Of a stretch of 64,000 bases of DNA, positions 34,310 through 42,622 are shown piece by piece. Below the pieces are notes generated by a model. The model was not told the DNA's origin, searched no databases, and was given only the letters and a program-made list of their open reading frames with translations. A program made the position numbers and the translations under genes. Each line of letters starts with the position of its first letter. The first letter of the stretch is position 1. Source of the DNA: Streptobacillus canis (GTDB taxonomy: Bacteria > Fusobacteriota > Fusobacteriia > Fusobacteriales > Leptotrichiaceae). The DNA is taken from assembly GCF_009733925.1 (NCBI RefSeq), contig NZ_WOEI01000003.1, forward strand, positions 40,122 through 104,121, written 5' to 3'.

Positions 34310-35308
34310 CTAGAATCCTCCTTGTTTTTTTCTTTTTGTATCTATTGCATCTATAAACATATTTTCTTCTCTTAAATTCTTATGATAACATGCAGATGCT
34401 ATCATTGCAGCATTATCAGTACAATACTCAAATTTAGGGAATAATATATCTACATCTTTGAAGTGTTCAGAATTTGTAATAGCTTCACGTATTGCCTTAT
34501 TTGCAGAAACTCCTCCAACCACTGAAATTGTTTTAATATTTTTTTCTACACTCGCTTTAGAAAGTTTAGAAATTAATACTTCAATTACTTTATCTTGGAA
34601 AGTTCTAGCAAGATCTTCTTTATTAAAATCTTCACCCTTCATATTCATTTTATTAACATAATTTGTAATAAATGTTTTTATACCACTAAAACTAAAATCA
34701 TATCCTGCAACCTGTGGTGTAGGTATCTCAAAACTATTATGACCCATAATTGCCATTTTTTCAAGTAGGGGCCCACCAGGATATTCAAGTCCTAATATTC
34801 TTGCAACCTTATCATATGCTTCACCTATGGCATCATCTAAAGTTTCACCAAGTAAAGTTAAATCTTTGTTTTCATCAATTAGATAAAGTGATGTATGTCC
34901 TCCTGATGCAACTAATGTTAGCATAGGTAATTTAGGATCATGGTCTATAAAAGTTGAAAATATATGCCCGTCTATATGATTTACTGGAATTAGAGGTATA
35001 TTGTTTGAAAGACTTAAGCCTTTTGCAAACATTAGACCTACAAGTAATGATCCAATTAATCCAGGAGTATTTGTTACAGCTATATATGAAATATCATTAA
35101 TAGAACAATTAGCTTCTTTTAATGCCTTATCATAAACTGTTAATATATTTTCTATATGATGTCTTGAAGCAATTTCAGGAACTACTCCACCATATTCTTT
35201 ATGTATATCTATTTGACTTGCAATAACATTACTTAATACTTTTTTACCATCTTCAAGTATAGCAACTGATGTTTCATCACAAGAACTTTCAATAGCTAAA
35301 ATTAACAT
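34310..35308 (-). CDS. tsaD: tRNA N6-threonylcarbamoyladenosine transferase subunit TsaD
   Basis: This 332-residue ASKHA-fold protein has the start LAIESSCDETSVAIL, the metal-binding VNHIDGHIFS with two histidines near residue 108-112, and TLVASGGHTSLYL near 130. YPGGPLLEKMA and SFSGIKTF follow, with the late VVGGVSANKAIRE near 265. It moves threonylcarbamoyl to A37 of ANN-reading tRNAs, together with TsaB and TsaE, which are encoded together at 51679-52789. Length is standard. It is read divergently from the histidine phosphatase gene. Confidence 0.96.
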   Translation of the reverse strand: MLILAIESSCDETSVAILEDGKKVLSNVIASQIDIHKEYGGVVPEIASRHHIENILTVYDKALKEANCSINDISYIAVTNTPGLIGSLLVGLMFAKGLSLSNNIPLIPVNHIDGHIFSTFIDHDPKLPMLTLVASGGHTSLYLIDENKDLTLLGETLDDAIGEAYDKVARILGLEYPGGPLLEKMAIMGHNSFEIPTPQVAGYDFSFSGIKTFITNYVNKMNMKGEDFNKEDLARTFQDKVIEVLISKLSKASVEKNIKTISVVGGVSANKAIREAITNSEHFKDVDILFPKFEYCTDNAAMIASACYHKNLREENMFIDAIDTKRKKQGGF

Positions 35309-35354
35309 ATTGTATACCTCTTTTCTAATTTTATTTTAACAAATTTGTATAAAC

Positions 35355-35383
35355 TTGTAAAGGGGAATATATTATGTTAAAAT
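35355..35383 (+). promoter_or_regulatory. Promoter of the histidine phosphatase gene
   Basis: TTGTAA (35355-35360), 17 bases, then TG-T-TAAAAT (35375-35383), an extended -10. The same TATGTTAAAAT word occurs before ftsK (about 37086-37096) and pta (about 53698-53708). Confidence 0.5.
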
Positions 35384-35412
35384 GGTAATAATTAAAAGTT
35401 TTGGAGGTAGAA

Positions 35413-35973
35413 ATGAAAGCGTATTTTGTAAGACATGGAAAGACAGAATGGAACCTTGCTGAAAAGATACAAGGGTGGGCAGATTCACCATTACTACCTG
35501 ACGATAAATCGCCTGAAAAAGCAGCTGAAAAATTAAGAGGCATAGAGTTTGATTACATATGTAGTAGTGATTTAGGAAGAGCAGTAGAAACTAAAAGAAG
35601 AATATTAGAAATTTTAGGTTTAAAAAATGATGGAAATGAACATCCTGAATTTAGAGAAGTTGGCTTTGGAGTACTTGAAGGAGCACCTATAGAATTACTT
35701 AAGACTGAATATGCGGATTTATGGAGGAAATATAAGACATATGTCCAAGATTTTACTCCTTCAGATCATTTTGAGGGGTTTGAAAGCGTTATAGATGTAA
35801 GAGCAAGGGCATTGAAAAAACTTTACGAACTTAAAGAAATATATGGAGAAAATGCAAAAATATTAGTTGTTGCACACGGTTCTATTATGTCTATACTAGA
35901 AAATGATGGTAAAGAATTAGCTGAACCTGCTGTAATTATCGAAAATGGAGGAGTTTTAGAATTAGAAATATAG
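35413..35973 (+). CDS. Histidine phosphatase (phosphoglycerate mutase superfamily)
   Basis: This 186-residue protein begins MKAYFVRHGKTEWNLAEKIQGWADSPL, the RHG phosphohistidine motif. SSDLGRAVETKR follows near residue 51, the acidic FREVGFGVLEG near 78, and VVAHGSIMSIL near 154 with the second histidine. Members remove phosphate from sugar phosphates or nucleotides; the short length and lack of mutase insertions favour phosphatase over glycolytic mutase. ATG 35413 follows GGAGG (35403-35407). Confidence 0.88.
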   Translation: MKAYFVRHGKTEWNLAEKIQGWADSPLLPDDKSPEKAAEKLRGIEFDYICSSDLGRAVETKRRILEILGLKNDGNEHPEFREVGFGVLEGAPIELLKTEYADLWRKYKTYVQDFTPSDHFEGFESVIDVRARALKKLYELKEIYGENAKILVVAHGSIMSILENDGKELAEPAVIIENGGVLELEI

Positions 35974-36037
35974 TATCTAATGAAATTCTAAGATTTAACA
36001 TTGAATAAATCAAAGGATGCTGCTGTATAATGGATTC

Positions 36038-36112
36038 ATACCAAGAGAAAAAGCGAAGAACTTTTTCTTCATAACTCCTTTTTAAGGCCGTTTAACCGAC
36101 GGCTTTTTTCTT
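36038..36112 (+). ncRNA. Candidate small RNA or orphaned leader
   Basis: TTGAAT (36001-36006) and TATAAT (36026-36031), 19 bases apart, would start a transcript near 36038. It would contain a hairpin AGAAAAAG (36046-36053) with CTTTTTCT (36061-36068). It would end at a strong terminator AAGGCCGT (36084-36091) / ACGGCTTT (36099-36106) with a T-tail. No reading frame with a ribosome site fits. The local G/C in the stem is higher than in the surroundings. No known RNA family was recognised. It could be a free small RNA, or the leader of a gene now displaced by the IS30 insertion 15 bases downstream. Confidence 0.4.
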
Positions 36113-36126
36113 TATATACAGAAATA

Positions 36127-36154
36127 CCTAAATTAAAATAGTAAGTGTTCAAAA
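36127..36154. repeat. Terminal inverted repeat of the IS30-like element, left
   Basis: It matches the reverse complement of 37014-37041 at 27 of 28 positions (one T/C difference). Confidence 0.88.
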
Positions 36155-36160
36155 GTTTAA

Positions 36161-36950
36161 TTAAGCTAGATTTAATAGACACTCATAAACTTGATTAGAT
36201 GTTAAAGCATTGAAAATTTTTCTTGGATAATTATTCATGAATGTTTCAATGTGTTTAACATCTTTTTTTCTTAAATAATTCATAGATACACCTTTAGGTA
36301 TAAATCTTCTAACCATTTTATTATTATTTTCATTACATCCTCTCTCATTAGAACAATAAGAATGAGCAAAATACCAATCAATACCTGAATCAGTAATTTC
36401 TTTAATATTTGCAAATTCACTTCCATTATCAGAAGTAATTGATTTTATTATATATTTCTTACTCTTAATAATTTTTTTAACTTCCTTAACAACATTATCA
36501 TTAGTTTTAGAAGATAATAAACAAACTATTCTAAGTCCAATAACACTATCTATTTCCCAATGACCTAGCTCTTCTCTATTGTTAATATGATAAGGAGAAT
36601 GTTTTTCTTTTAATAATTTTGCAATATCTTTAGCTAATTTAACGTTATTATCAATTTTACGAGGTAATTCTTTCTTTGTGATACTTTCCTTGAGAGTAGA
36701 TTAAAATCGAATCATTAAGGTAATCAAGTTGTTCTATAGTTCTTCTCTTAATTTCTCTTTTTATTGTTTTTGTATATTTAGCTAAGATATCAGCTATATT
36801 TTTTATGCCCTTTAGTGGGATTAGAAACATATTTAGTTAAATCCTTTATTTTAGCTTGTTTTAGTAGATGTGATATTATTACTCTATCTGCATAATTCAA
36901 ATGTTTATATTTATTTCTAAATTTATGTTATTATTAGTCATGGGTATACA
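36161..36950 (-). pseudogene. IS30-family transposase, frameshifted and internally deleted
   Basis: Reading the minus strand, the N-terminal part (YADRVIISHLLKQAKIKDLT) breaks at a TGA near 36808 and continues in another frame (KREIKRRTIEQLDYLND). It shifts again before LPRKIDNNVKLAKDIAKLL. The C-terminal catalytic region is then continuous to the stop at 36161. It contains HWEIDSVIG (first Asp), TSDNGSEF (second Asp) and NERGCNENNN (Glu), the IS30 DDE triad, plus RRFIPKG. The stretch between the first Asp and the next strand is too short for the family, implying a small in-frame deletion. It cannot produce a full transposase. Confidence 0.85.
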
Positions 36951-37013
36951 GTTCCTTTCAATGAATTTAGTCGTTTATGATTGTACTGTATATCCACTTT
37001 TTTTCAACTCATA

Positions 37014-37041
37014 TTTTGGACACTTACTATTTTAATTTAGG
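37014..37041. repeat. Terminal inverted repeat of the IS30-like element, right
   Basis: It is the partner of 36127-36154. Confidence 0.88.
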
Positions 37042-37124
37042 AATATATAAAATGTAAACATTTTCCCTTTAAAAAATGCGGTATATATGTTAAAATTAAA
37101 GTAATGTATTTAGGAGGGAAATAT

Positions 37125-39638
37125 ATGTCTAAGGATAATAAATCAAAAAAGAATATAAATAAAAATATTAGTAATAATAATCCTAATGTATGGATAAATG
37201 CGAGTGTATTAACAATTGCAGTTTTCTTACTGGGATTAACATTAATGGAAAGGTTCATATCTAATGATAGCTTTATAGAAACTTTTCTAAGTTTAATAGT
37301 AACAAATTTAAAAATGGTATTTGGAAGTACATTAATAGTATTCTTACTATTAGTTATACTTTTTAACTTTTTTGCTATTAAGAATAGAAGAAAAATAAGC
37401 TCTATGCCATTAATTAGAAAAATAATGTGGGTACTTGCTTTCTTATTCTTTGCTATGACTTTAACAGTGTTTAGCTTAGGAGAAATTACAGGAACTACTA
37501 TGCTTGATGCAGGACAAGAAATACTTGCTAATGCTTTTATGCACAAAGGTGGAGGTATAATAGGGGCAGTAATGGCTATACCTTTTTTTGCGGTAGTTAA
37601 TCAAATTTGGTTCTTTTTTCTAACTTTAGGAATGTTTATACTTACAACATTCTTTGCTATGGGTAAGACTATTAGATTAATATATCTAAGTATAACTAAT
37701 ACTTTAGAATATTATTCATCAGAGGAATATTTAAATAAGAAAAAAATAATAGAAGCAAAAAAAACTTATGAGAAAAGATTGCAGGAAACAGAAGAAAAAC
37801 AATATGAAGATGATTTTGTAAACTATTTTATTAATAAGACAAATAAAAAGCTTGATGATGAAATATTTAAAAAATTAGATGAAGATAAATCTGAGGGAAA
37901 TAAAGAAGTAGAATATTATAGTGAAAAAGAATTGACAGCTAAACAAAAAGAGTGGAATAGATACTATGATAGAATGCTTGAAATTAGAAAATATGAATTA
38001 GAAAAAGCAAAAAAACAACAAGAAATGAATGCTTTAGAAAAAATGGCTAAGGATAATGAAGAAATCTTAAGTAAAAAGAAAGAAGAATATATACCTGAAA
38101 TTAAAGAGGAATTTATTCCTGAGTCTGAATATATAGAGCCAAGTGTTGAAATAGAAGAAGAAATATTTTTTGAAGATGAAAATGTTGAAGAAATATATGA
38201 AGAAGAAGAGGAAGAATATATACCTGAATCAAAATATGTTCCAGAACCTCCACAGGCTATAGATAGAGAAGAATTAAAAGTTGCTTTATCTGAAGTATTT
38301 AAAGATAAAAGTATGGATCCTGAAAAAATAGCTGAAATGAAAAGAGAAATAGAAAACAATATAGAAAATCTTGAAGAAGTTTTAAGAAACTTTGGGGTAG
38401 ATGCTAAGGTTGTTGACTATGGAACAGGTCCAACTATAACTAGATATGAAATAAAAATACCTAAAAATGTTAGAGTTAAGAAAGTAACAGAACTTGAAGA
38501 TGATATAGCTATGTATCTAAAAGCTGAAAGAATAAGAATAGAAGCACCTATTCCAGGTAAAGATGCTATAGGTATTGAAACACCTAACAAGATAAAAGAA
38601 CCTGTATATTTCTCTAATCTAGTTAAGTCAAGAGAATTAGATCAAGGAATATTACCAGTAGTATTAGGTAAAGATATAGTAGGGAATAATAAGATAATAG
38701 ATATAGCTAAATTACCACATCTATTAATAGCAGGAACTACAGGAAGTGGAAAATCAGTATGTATTAATACTATAATCTCATCATTAATTAGTAAGAAGAG
38801 TGATGATGAAGTTAAATTTATAATGGTTGACCCTAAGATGGTAGAACTTATGCCATATAATGGTATAGCTCATTTATTAACTCCTGTTATTATAGATCCT
38901 AATATGGCTGCAATTGCACTTAAATGGGCAGTTAATGAAATGGAAGAAAGGTATAAGAAACTTGCGAGTTTAGGATTAAGAAATATAGAAGCATATAATA
39001 AAAAATATTATAGAGAAAAATTACCATATATCGTAATAATTATAGATGAGTTGGCTGACTTAATGATGGTTGCTTCAAATAATGTTGAACAATCTATAGC
39101 AAGAATTGCTCAAAAAGCAAGAGCTATAGGTATACATTTAATTGTTGCCACACAAAGACCATCAGTTGATGTTGTAACTGGTATGATAAAAGCAAACCTT
39201 CCAAGTAGAATTTCATTTGCATTAAGATCTAATACAGATTCTAGAACTATCTTAGATCAAGTTGGTGCAGAAAAATTATTAGGTATGGGAGATATGTTAT
39301 TCTTAGATAATGGTAAAGCTAAACTTGAAAGAATACAAGGAGCATATATATCAGATGATGAAATTAATAAGTTAACAGATATTATTAAGAGTAAGAAAGC
39401 TGCTGTATATAATGATGAAATATTAGTTGAAGAAGAACAAACTAATAGCAATAGAGATCCACTTTATGAAAAAGCAGTAGAAATAGCTAAGAGACCTAAT
39501 ATAGATAGATTATCTATTTCATTACTGCAAAGAGAATTAAGTACAGGATTTAATAGGGCATCAAAACTTTGTGAAGAATTAAGAAACAATGGTGTAATTG
39601 ATGAACAAAATAGATATATAAATTCAGAGTTAGATTAG
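37125..39638 (+). CDS. ftsK: DNA translocase FtsK/SpoIIIE
   Basis: This 837-residue septal motor pumps chromosomal DNA during division. The N-terminal part has four or five membrane segments (about 23-178). An acidic, coiled linker rich in Glu (about 200-400, including EEEEYIPESKYVPE) follows. The motor domain spans about 400-750, with Walker A AGTTGSGKSV near 534-543 and Walker B IVIIIDELADLMM near 640. The winged-helix gamma domain (about 775-835, SISLLQRELSTGFNRASKL) reads orienting DNA sites. ATG 37125 follows GGAGGGA; in-frame ATG 37104 lacks a site. An extended -10 (TGTTAAAAT) lies at 37088-37096. mreB follows 13 bases later. Confidence 0.95.
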   Translation: MSKDNKSKKNINKNISNNNPNVWINASVLTIAVFLLGLTLMERFISNDSFIETFLSLIVTNLKMVFGSTLIVFLLLVILFNFFAIKNRRKISSMPLIRKIMWVLAFLFFAMTLTVFSLGEITGTTMLDAGQEILANAFMHKGGGIIGAVMAIPFFAVVNQIWFFFLTLGMFILTTFFAMGKTIRLIYLSITNTLEYYSSEEYLNKKKIIEAKKTYEKRLQETEEKQYEDDFVNYFINKTNKKLDDEIFKKLDEDKSEGNKEVEYYSEKELTAKQKEWNRYYDRMLEIRKYELEKAKKQQEMNALEKMAKDNEEILSKKKEEYIPEIKEEFIPESEYIEPSVEIEEEIFFEDENVEEIYEEEEEEYIPESKYVPEPPQAIDREELKVALSEVFKDKSMDPEKIAEMKREIENNIENLEEVLRNFGVDAKVVDYGTGPTITRYEIKIPKNVRVKKVTELEDDIAMYLKAERIRIEAPIPGKDAIGIETPNKIKEPVYFSNLVKSRELDQGILPVVLGKDIVGNNKIIDIAKLPHLLIAGTTGSGKSVCINTIISSLISKKSDDEVKFIMVDPKMVELMPYNGIAHLLTPVIIDPNMAAIALKWAVNEMEERYKKLASLGLRNIEAYNKKYYREKLPYIVIIIDELADLMMVASNNVEQSIARIAQKARAIGIHLIVATQRPSVDVVTGMIKANLPSRISFALRSNTDSRTILDQVGAEKLLGMGDMLFLDNGKAKLERIQGAYISDDEINKLTDIIKSKKAAVYNDEILVEEEQTNSNRDPLYEKAVEIAKRPNIDRLSISLLQRELSTGFNRASKLCEELRNNGVIDEQNRYINSELD

Positions 39639-39651
39639 AGAGAGGGAAATA

Positions 39652-40710
39652 ATGTTTAAGAATTTAATGAAAGCATTTAAGAAAAATTTTAGTTTAAGTA
39701 AAAATACTAAAGATATAGGAATAGATTTAGGAACAGCTAATACTGTACTATATGTAAAAGGGGAAAATATAGTAATTAATGAACCGACATATGTAGCAGT
39801 AAATACAAAGATGGATGACAATATAGAATTTATTGGTAAAAAAGCGAAAGAAATAATGGGAAGAACTCCTGGATATATGGAAGTAAAAAGACCTTTAAAA
39901 AATGGGGTTATATCTGATTATGAAATTACTGAAAAAATGTTATCTATCTTCTTAAGTAAAATCAAAAAAGGTGAATTATACAATGATAGAGTAATAATTT
40001 GTGTTCCAAGTGGAGTAACACAAGTTGAAAGACGTGCAGTAGTTGATGCGGTTAAAGATGCTGGAGCTAAAGAAGTGTACTTAATAGAAGAACCTATTGC
40101 AGCAGCTGTCGGAGCTGGAATAGATATGTTTGAGCCTAAAGGACATTTAATAGTTGATATAGGTGGAGGAACTACAGAAATAGCATTTATAGTTTCTGGA
40201 GGAGCAGCAAAAACACATTCAATTAAAACAGCTGGAGATCAATTAAATACAGATATTATTGACTATATCAGAGATAATTTTAACTTAAATATAGGGGAAA
40301 AAACAGCAGAAGATTTAAAAATCGCTGCAACTAACTCTGATGATTTAGAAGCTCTATATCAAATTAAAGGTGCAGAATCTGTAACAGGAATACCAAAAGA
40401 AATTAGAATTTCTGTAAGAGAAGTTAACGATGCAATTAACAAGAGTGTAGATCATATAATCTATGAAATTGATAAAGTAATAGAAGAAATTACTCCAGAA
40501 ATAGCAGCAGATATATATGAAACTGGTATATATTTATCTGGTGGAGGAGCAAGCATCAAAATATTAAAAGATAAGATAGAAGAAAAATTCAAATTAAAAG
40601 TTACAGTATGTAATGAACCTATATATGCTGTAATAAATGGAATTGCAAACATATTCCAAGAATTTAGTAAATACAAAAATATATTAATTCCAACTACAAA
40701 TGAATATTAA
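39652..40710 (+). CDS. mreB: Rod-shape determining actin homologue MreB
   Basis: This 352-residue actin-like ATPase polymerises under the inner membrane and guides elongation. Phosphate-binding loops are DIGIDLGTANTVLYVKG near residue 21-37 and VDIGGGTTEIAFIVSGG near 168-184. An ADP-binding YLSGGGASIKIL stretch is near 298. The N-terminal MFKNLMKAFKKNFSLSK is amphipathic and could bind membrane. A rod-shaped cell is therefore expected. No mreC or mreD follows; scpB does, with AAGGGGA overlapping the mreB stop. Confidence 0.95.
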   Translation: MFKNLMKAFKKNFSLSKNTKDIGIDLGTANTVLYVKGENIVINEPTYVAVNTKMDDNIEFIGKKAKEIMGRTPGYMEVKRPLKNGVISDYEITEKMLSIFLSKIKKGELYNDRVIICVPSGVTQVERRAVVDAVKDAGAKEVYLIEEPIAAAVGAGIDMFEPKGHLIVDIGGGTTEIAFIVSGGAAKTHSIKTAGDQLNTDIIDYIRDNFNLNIGEKTAEDLKIAATNSDDLEALYQIKGAESVTGIPKEIRISVREVNDAINKSVDHIIYEIDKVIEEITPEIAADIYETGIYLSGGGASIKILKDKIEEKFKLKVTVCNEPIYAVINGIANIFQEFSKYKNILIPTTNEY

Positions 40711-40718
40711 GGGGAAGT

Positions 40719-41252
40719 ATGAAATCAGATTTAGAAGCAATCTTATTTATCTCTAAAGAAAGTATAAGTCTTTCAGAATTATCATCTTTTTTTAAGGTAA
40801 ATGAAGATGAAATGACAAAAGTAATAGAAGAATTAGTTGATGAATATAAGGATAGAGGGATAAATGTATGTTTTGAAAATGAGGAAGTATTTTTAAGAAC
40901 TAATGCCTTAAAAGGTGAAATAATTAAAAACTTTTTCACTCCAGAACTAAAATTAAGGAAGTTATCTAAATCTTCTTTTGAAGTATTAGCAATAATAGCG
41001 TATAAAGGACCTATTACTAAATCAGAGATTGAAGAGATTAGGAGTTCTGGTGCAGATCATATTATTCCTATACTACTAGATAAAAAATTAATATATATTA
41101 GTGGTAAGAAAAAAGCTTTAGGTAACCCTAATTTATATGAAGTTACTGAAGATTTTTATGCATATTTAGGTATAAAAAATAAAGAAGAATTACTTGAATT
41201 TGATAAAAGTAATTGGTTGGTAAAGAGAAAGGATGAAGATGAGAATAAATAA
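40719..41252 (+). CDS. scpB: Chromosome segregation and condensation protein ScpB
   Basis: This 177-residue ScpB has two winged-helix domains. The first (about 1-75) has LEAILFISKESISLSELSS. The second (about 80-160) has LSKSSFEVLAIIAYKGPITKSEIEEIRS and ALGNPNLYEVTEDFYAYLGI. These last two motifs are diagnostic. With ScpA and Smc it forms the bacterial condensin complex; neither partner is in the window. It overlaps the pseudouridine synthase gene by 14 bases, a common scpB-rluB pairing. Confidence 0.94.
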   Translation: MKSDLEAILFISKESISLSELSSFFKVNEDEMTKVIEELVDEYKDRGINVCFENEEVFLRTNALKGEIIKNFFTPELKLRKLSKSSFEVLAIIAYKGPITKSEIEEIRSSGADHIIPILLDKKLIYISGKKKALGNPNLYEVTEDFYAYLGIKNKEELLEFDKSNWLVKRKDEDENK

Positions 41253-41925
41253 GTATATAGCTGAATCTGGATTTTGTTCTAGAAGAAAAGCTGATGAATT
41301 AATAGTTGATGGTAGAGTAACTATCAATAAAAATATTGCTGTAATAGGTAGTGAAGTTGAAGACGGAGATATAGTTAGAATAGATGGTGAAAAAGTAACT
41401 GTTAAAAAAGAATATGAATACTATATCTTAAATAAACCAAAAAGAGTTTTATGTTCTAATGAAGATAGACAAGGTAGAGCTCTTGCTGTAGATATAATTA
41501 AATCTAAAAAAAGATTATTTACTTACGGAAGACTTGACTATATGACAGAGGGTCTAATAATAATAAGTAATGATGGAGATATTTACAATAATGTAATGCA
41601 TCCTAAGAAAAAATTATACAAAAGCTATGTAGCTAAAATAGATAATGATATAACAGATGATCATATAGAAGCGTTAAAACATGGAGTAGTTATTGATGGT
41701 CAAAGAACACTTCCTGCAAAAGTTAAGGCTATAACAAAAAGAGAAATAAGAGTAGCGATACATGAAGGAAGAAACAGACAAATAAGAAAAATGTTTGAAA
41801 CTTTAGGATATACAGTTAAATCGTTAAGAAGAGTAAAAGTGGGAGAACTTTCACTTAAAGGTTTAGAGCCAGGTCAATATAGAAAAATGACAGATGAAGA
41901 AATTAAATATATTAAAAGTTTATAA
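41239..41925 (+). CDS. rluB: 23S rRNA pseudouridine synthase, RluB/RsuA family
   Basis: This 228-residue enzyme has an S4 RNA-binding domain at the N-terminus (MRINKYIAESGFCSRRKADELI...GRVTIN). The catalytic domain follows with GRLDYMTEGLIIISNDG near residue 97-113, containing the catalytic Asp. HPKKKLYKSYVAKI and HEGRNRQIRKMFETLGYTV near 176-194 complete the family pattern. It isomerises a uridine in ribosomal RNA; the choice of RluB over RsuA rests on the scpB pairing. ATG 41239 is preferred over 41233 by distance from AAAGGA. Confidence 0.9.
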   Translation: MRINKYIAESGFCSRRKADELIVDGRVTINKNIAVIGSEVEDGDIVRIDGEKVTVKKEYEYYILNKPKRVLCSNEDRQGRALAVDIIKSKKRLFTYGRLDYMTEGLIIISNDGDIYNNVMHPKKKLYKSYVAKIDNDITDDHIEALKHGVVIDGQRTLPAKVKAITKREIRVAIHEGRNRQIRKMFETLGYTVKSLRRVKVGELSLKGLEPGQYRKMTDEEIKYIKSL

Positions 41926-41945
41926 GAAGGCATAGCCTTCTTTTT
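41924..41945 (+). terminator. Terminator overlapping the rluB stop codon
   Basis: AAGAAGGC-ATA-GCCTTCTTTTT starts within the TAA stop and ends 4 bases before the ribosome site of the next gene. Confidence 0.75.
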
Positions 41946-41958
41946 GTTTGGAGGAATG

Positions 41959-42471
41959 ATGATAAAATTAAGTCTTAAAGATGAAGAGTGGGAATATACT
42001 TACATAGATCATGATAGAGTTATAGTTAGAGCAATAGTATTTGATGATGAATTAAATTTACACTTTGTAAAAGTTTCGAGAGATGATGAATTTGGTAATC
42101 TTTCTTTTATAGAAACTGCAGGAGGTGGAGTTGAAGTTGGTGAAAATTTAGAAGAAGCAATTATTAGAGAATTAAAAGAAGAATTAGGAGTAGAAGTTGA
42201 AATTGTAACTAAAATCGGAGTAGTTCATGATTACTATAACTTGATTCATAGGCGCAATATAAATAACTATTATTTATGTAAGATAAGAAGCATTGGTGAA
42301 AAAAATATGACAGAATCAGAAATGAATGATTTTAATATGGATGGAATAATTCTTAAATATGACGAAGCTATAATTGAATATGAAAAGATGAAAGATGAAA
42401 AATTAGGTAGACTAATTGCGAATAGAGAATTGCCTGTTCTTAGAGAAGTGAAGAAAATGTTAGATATGTAG
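41959..42471 (+). CDS. Nudix hydrolase
   Basis: This 170-residue protein has a complete Nudix box near residue 54-76 (GGVEVGENLEEAIIRELKEE, then LGV), matching Gx5Ex7REUxEExGU. Nudix enzymes hydrolyse a nucleoside diphosphate linked to another moiety. A preceding TAGGG-type strand (FIETAGGG) and a C-terminal helix (MKDEKLGRLIANRELPVL) are typical of ADP-ribose or NTP hydrolases, but the substrate is unknown. ATG 41959 is selected for its spacing from GGAGGA (41950-41955); ATG 41956 overlaps that site. Confidence 0.88.
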   Translation: MIKLSLKDEEWEYTYIDHDRVIVRAIVFDDELNLHFVKVSRDDEFGNLSFIETAGGGVEVGENLEEAIIRELKEELGVEVEIVTKIGVVHDYYNLIHRRNINNYYLCKIRSIGEKNMTESEMNDFNMDGIILKYDEAIIEYEKMKDEKLGRLIANRELPVLREVKKMLDM

Positions 42472-42535
42472 AGAGTTTGTAATGCATTAAATAAATACAT
42501 GTATTACAGATTTTTTAATTATATGAAAAATTTTC

Positions 42536-42564
42536 TTGACAAAAAATTTTTTTTAATATATAAT
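42536..42564 (+). promoter_or_regulatory. clpB promoter
   Basis: A perfect TTGACA (42536-42541), 17 bases, and a perfect TATAAT (42559-42564). Confidence 0.9.
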
Positions 42565-42568
42565 TCAG

Positions 42569-42595
42569 TTAGCAATCAATGATAGAGAGTGCTAA
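42569..42595 (+). promoter_or_regulatory. CIRCE operator (HrcA site) before clpB
   Basis: TTAGCAATC-N9-GAGTGCTAA differs from the CIRCE consensus by one base in the left arm. It lies over the transcription start, ideal for HrcA repression. Confidence 0.9.
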
Positions 42596-42622
42596 CAATA
42601 AATTTGAAGGAGATGAATAGAT

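Larger units (their letters stand above)
36127..37041 (-). mobile_element. Decayed IS30-family insertion sequence
   Basis: A 915-bp element is bounded by 28-base terminal inverted repeats (36127-36154 and 37014-37041, beginning CCTAAATTAAAATAGTAAG) with one mismatch. It carries a broken IS30-type DDE transposase on the minus strand. The size is below the usual 1.0-1.2 kb, consistent with internal deletion. It separates the candidate small RNA from ftsK. No convincing target-site duplication was seen. Confidence 0.85.

Noticed and set aside
36038-36112. Known riboswitch or 6S-like RNA
   Set aside because: The hairpins do not match any consensus I can recall, including guanidine, fluoride or preQ1 classes; kept only as an unnamed candidate.
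37037-37546. A 169-codon minus-strand frame opposite the start of ftsK
   Set aside because: It mirrors the hydrophobic ftsK N-terminus, lacks a ribosome site and has no recognisable motif.
42481-42535. A possible terminator around ACATGTATTACAGATTTTTT before clpB
   Set aside because: The potential stem (TAATGCA.../TGTATTA) is short and interrupted by a long loop; not strong enough to list.
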